The position numbers and the translations under genes are program-made. Shown here piece after piece: positions 21,357 through 21,930 of a stretch of DNA of 21,930 nucleotides; positions within the stretch are counted from its first letter, which is position 1; every line of letters starts with the position of its first letter. The notes below the pieces were generated by a model. That model saw only the letters and a program-made list of their open reading frames with translations, searched no databases and was not told where the DNA came from. Source of the DNA: a virus; IMG/VR virus record IMGVR_UViG_3300015371_000205, positions 1 through 21,930 of that record. One strand, 5' to 3'.

Positions 21357-21458
21357 AGGAACCAAGTAGGAACCAACAGGAACCAATGGGGAACACCAAT
21401 CACCCAAGGTGATTGGCTCACCACGCGCGCGAGGCAACCAAGCGCAACCAATGGACAA
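21357..21458 (+). repeat. Phased AACCAA repeats beside the iterons
   Basis: AGGAACCAA occurs at 21357, 21368 and 21378, then a variant GGGAACACCAA near 21388, GCAACCAA at 21434 and 21444, and CAATGG twice near 21449-21461. The 10-11 bp phase puts copies on one face of the helix, as at protein-wrapped origin or attachment sites. This stretch is lower in G+C and less coding-like than its flanks. It lies immediately after the iteron array and before the HNH gene. The duplex-unwinding or second protein-binding region is a guess. Confidence 0.5.
21396..21416. repeat. Perfect 9-bp palindrome in the origin-like region
   Basis: CCAATCACC (21396-21404) and GGTGATTGG (21408-21416) form a perfect inverted repeat around CAA. 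Placed between the phased AACCAA groups, it could be a protein-binding site, hairpin or primer-related element. No poly-T follows, so termination is unlikely. Confidence 0.5.
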
Positions 21459-21479
21459 TGGATATCGGTGGGGTGGACA

Positions 21480-21930
21480 GTGACACCCGTGGCACCCCGT
21501 AAAAGAAAGTCCGGTAATCGCCAACAGGTGGTTAATGGACAATTCGTCGGGACCCAAGAATGGAAACAATTACGGGACCGATGGCAAAAGCGATTACCCC
21601 AACCCTGCCCACGCTGTCCCCATGACGTGATGCCGTGGGACGAATGGGACCTAGACCACGTGGGCGTACCCGTGGCGTTGGGCGCAACCGATGGGGTCAT
21701 CCGTCCCGCGCACCGGGCGTGCAACCGGCGGGCCGGTGGCCAGCTCGGCAAGGACCTGGCCCGGCTCGGGAGGCAAGCGGCGTTGGGAATCCTGCCGTCT
21801 CAACAGGTGGACCCTGACTTGACACCCACCCCCGGGGTGGGGTTGTCAAGTCCGTCTCACGATGTGGACGCCGGCTCGAGCCAACCGGAGGCGGGCTCCG
21901 TTTTTTGTGAGCGCGACGGATCTCCAAGCG
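21480..21930 (+). CDS. HNH endonuclease, partial at the right edge
   Basis: At least 150 residues from GTG 21480, which follows GGTGGGG; GTG 21489 is possible. The sequence has CPRCPHD (C-x2-C), then EWDLDHVGVP, a typical D-H of HNH nucleases, and VIRPAHRACNRRAGG with the His and Asn of the second half. HNH proteins beside terminase assist DNA packaging cleavage at cos in many phages. A run of Pro/Ser/Gly residues follows and the frame stays open to the last base. The small terminase is expected just beyond the window. Confidence 0.8.
   Translation, partial: MTPVAPRKRKSGNRQQVVNGQFVGTQEWKQLRDRWQKRLPQPCPRCPHDVMPWDEWDLDHVGVPVALGATDGVIRPAHRACNRRAGGQLGKDLARLGRQAALGILPSQQVDPDLTPTPGVGLSSPSHDVDAGSSQPEAGSVFCERDGSPS
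21816..21852 (+). repeat. Long inverted repeat near the window end
   Basis: GACTTGACA (21816-21824) and TGTCAAGTC (21844-21852) are perfectly complementary, with further CCACCCC/GGGGTGG pairing inside. It could be a regulatory hairpin or terminator. It lies within the open HNH frame, so its role is uncertain. Confidence 0.5.
21886..21906 (+). terminator. Hairpin followed by T-run near the window end
   Basis: CGGAG (21886-21890), a five-base loop, CTCCG (21896-21900), then TTTTTT (21901-21906). Typical intrinsic-terminator shape, with a short stem. Because the HNH frame is still open here, it might terminate that gene prematurely, or the real HNH stop may lie beyond. The right edge is too close to tell. 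Confidence 0.4.

Noticed and set aside
21312-21480. Upstream extension of the HNH gene to GTG 21312
   Set aside because: The frame is open, but it would run through the repeat array with no conserved-looking protein and no ribosome site; GTG 21480 follows GGTGGGG.

Overview
The window looks like almost a complete genome, or integrated prophage, of a small temperate siphovirus (long non-contractile tail) of a high-G+C actinobacterium. The actinobacterial assignment rests on the high G+C, the frequent GTG starts, an Lsr2-like protein, many small zinc-binding proteins typical of actinobacteriophages, and a CHAP-type lysin. Leucine TTG/CTA/TTA and glutamine CAA codons are common despite the high G+C. 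This is unlike typical Streptomyces genes, so I do not name a host genus. The order of genes is that of a circular or cos-type phage genome opened at terL: HNH endonuclease at the right edge, (small terminase not in the window), then terL at the left edge.

Layout. (1) 1-7363, rightward: packaging and head genes (large terminase, portal, prohead protease, major capsid protein, connectors, major tail protein, HK97-gp10-like protein). A lower-G+C two-gene insert, an endonuclease/exonuclease/phosphatase-family (EEP) nuclease plus a 54-residue membrane protein, sits between protease and capsid. (2) 7367-12383: tail genes (chaperone pair, tape measure, minor tail protein with tryptophan repeats, H-type-lectin-like tip protein), three small proteins, and a CHAP-type endolysin. 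A strong hairpin closes this block. (3) 12441-14948: small proteins, two of them Cys-containing, leading into a large serine integrase and a strong terminator. (4) 15271-16633, leftward: the lysogeny operon, with a helix-turn-helix repressor, a zinc-ribbon protein, and an Lsr2-like N-terminus joined to two C2H2 zinc fingers. (5) 16940-21272, rightward: the early operon, opening with an excisionase/Cro-like MerR-type HTH protein. It encodes a RecB/Cas4-like nuclease, an ERF single-strand annealing protein, a Holliday-junction-resolvase-like nuclease, several zinc proteins, wHTH proteins, and a final wHTH protein that is the best replication-initiator candidate. (6) 21261-21458: a dense repeat region that reads as a replication origin. 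It has four iteron-like repeats spaced 23-24 bp, then AACCAA repeats in 10-11 bp phase, with a perfect 9-bp palindrome among them. (7) 21480-end: an HNH endonuclease that runs off the window.

How the parts work together. The repressor and Lsr2-like protein would hold lysogeny from a leftward promoter. The divergent early operon supplies excision control, recombination and initiation. The long rightward block builds the particle and ends with lysis. No DNA polymerase, helicase or primase is visible, so replication must lean on host enzymes loaded at the repeat-rich origin, helped by the exonuclease/ERF/resolvase recombination set. Most genes overlap by ATGA, GTGA or TGATG, showing strong translational coupling.

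Most worth following up: the origin-like repeat array, the Lsr2-zinc-finger fusion, the EEP nuclease/membrane-protein insert, a possible ADP-ribosyltransferase-fold protein at 19234, and a tail-chaperone frame change without a recognisable slippery site.
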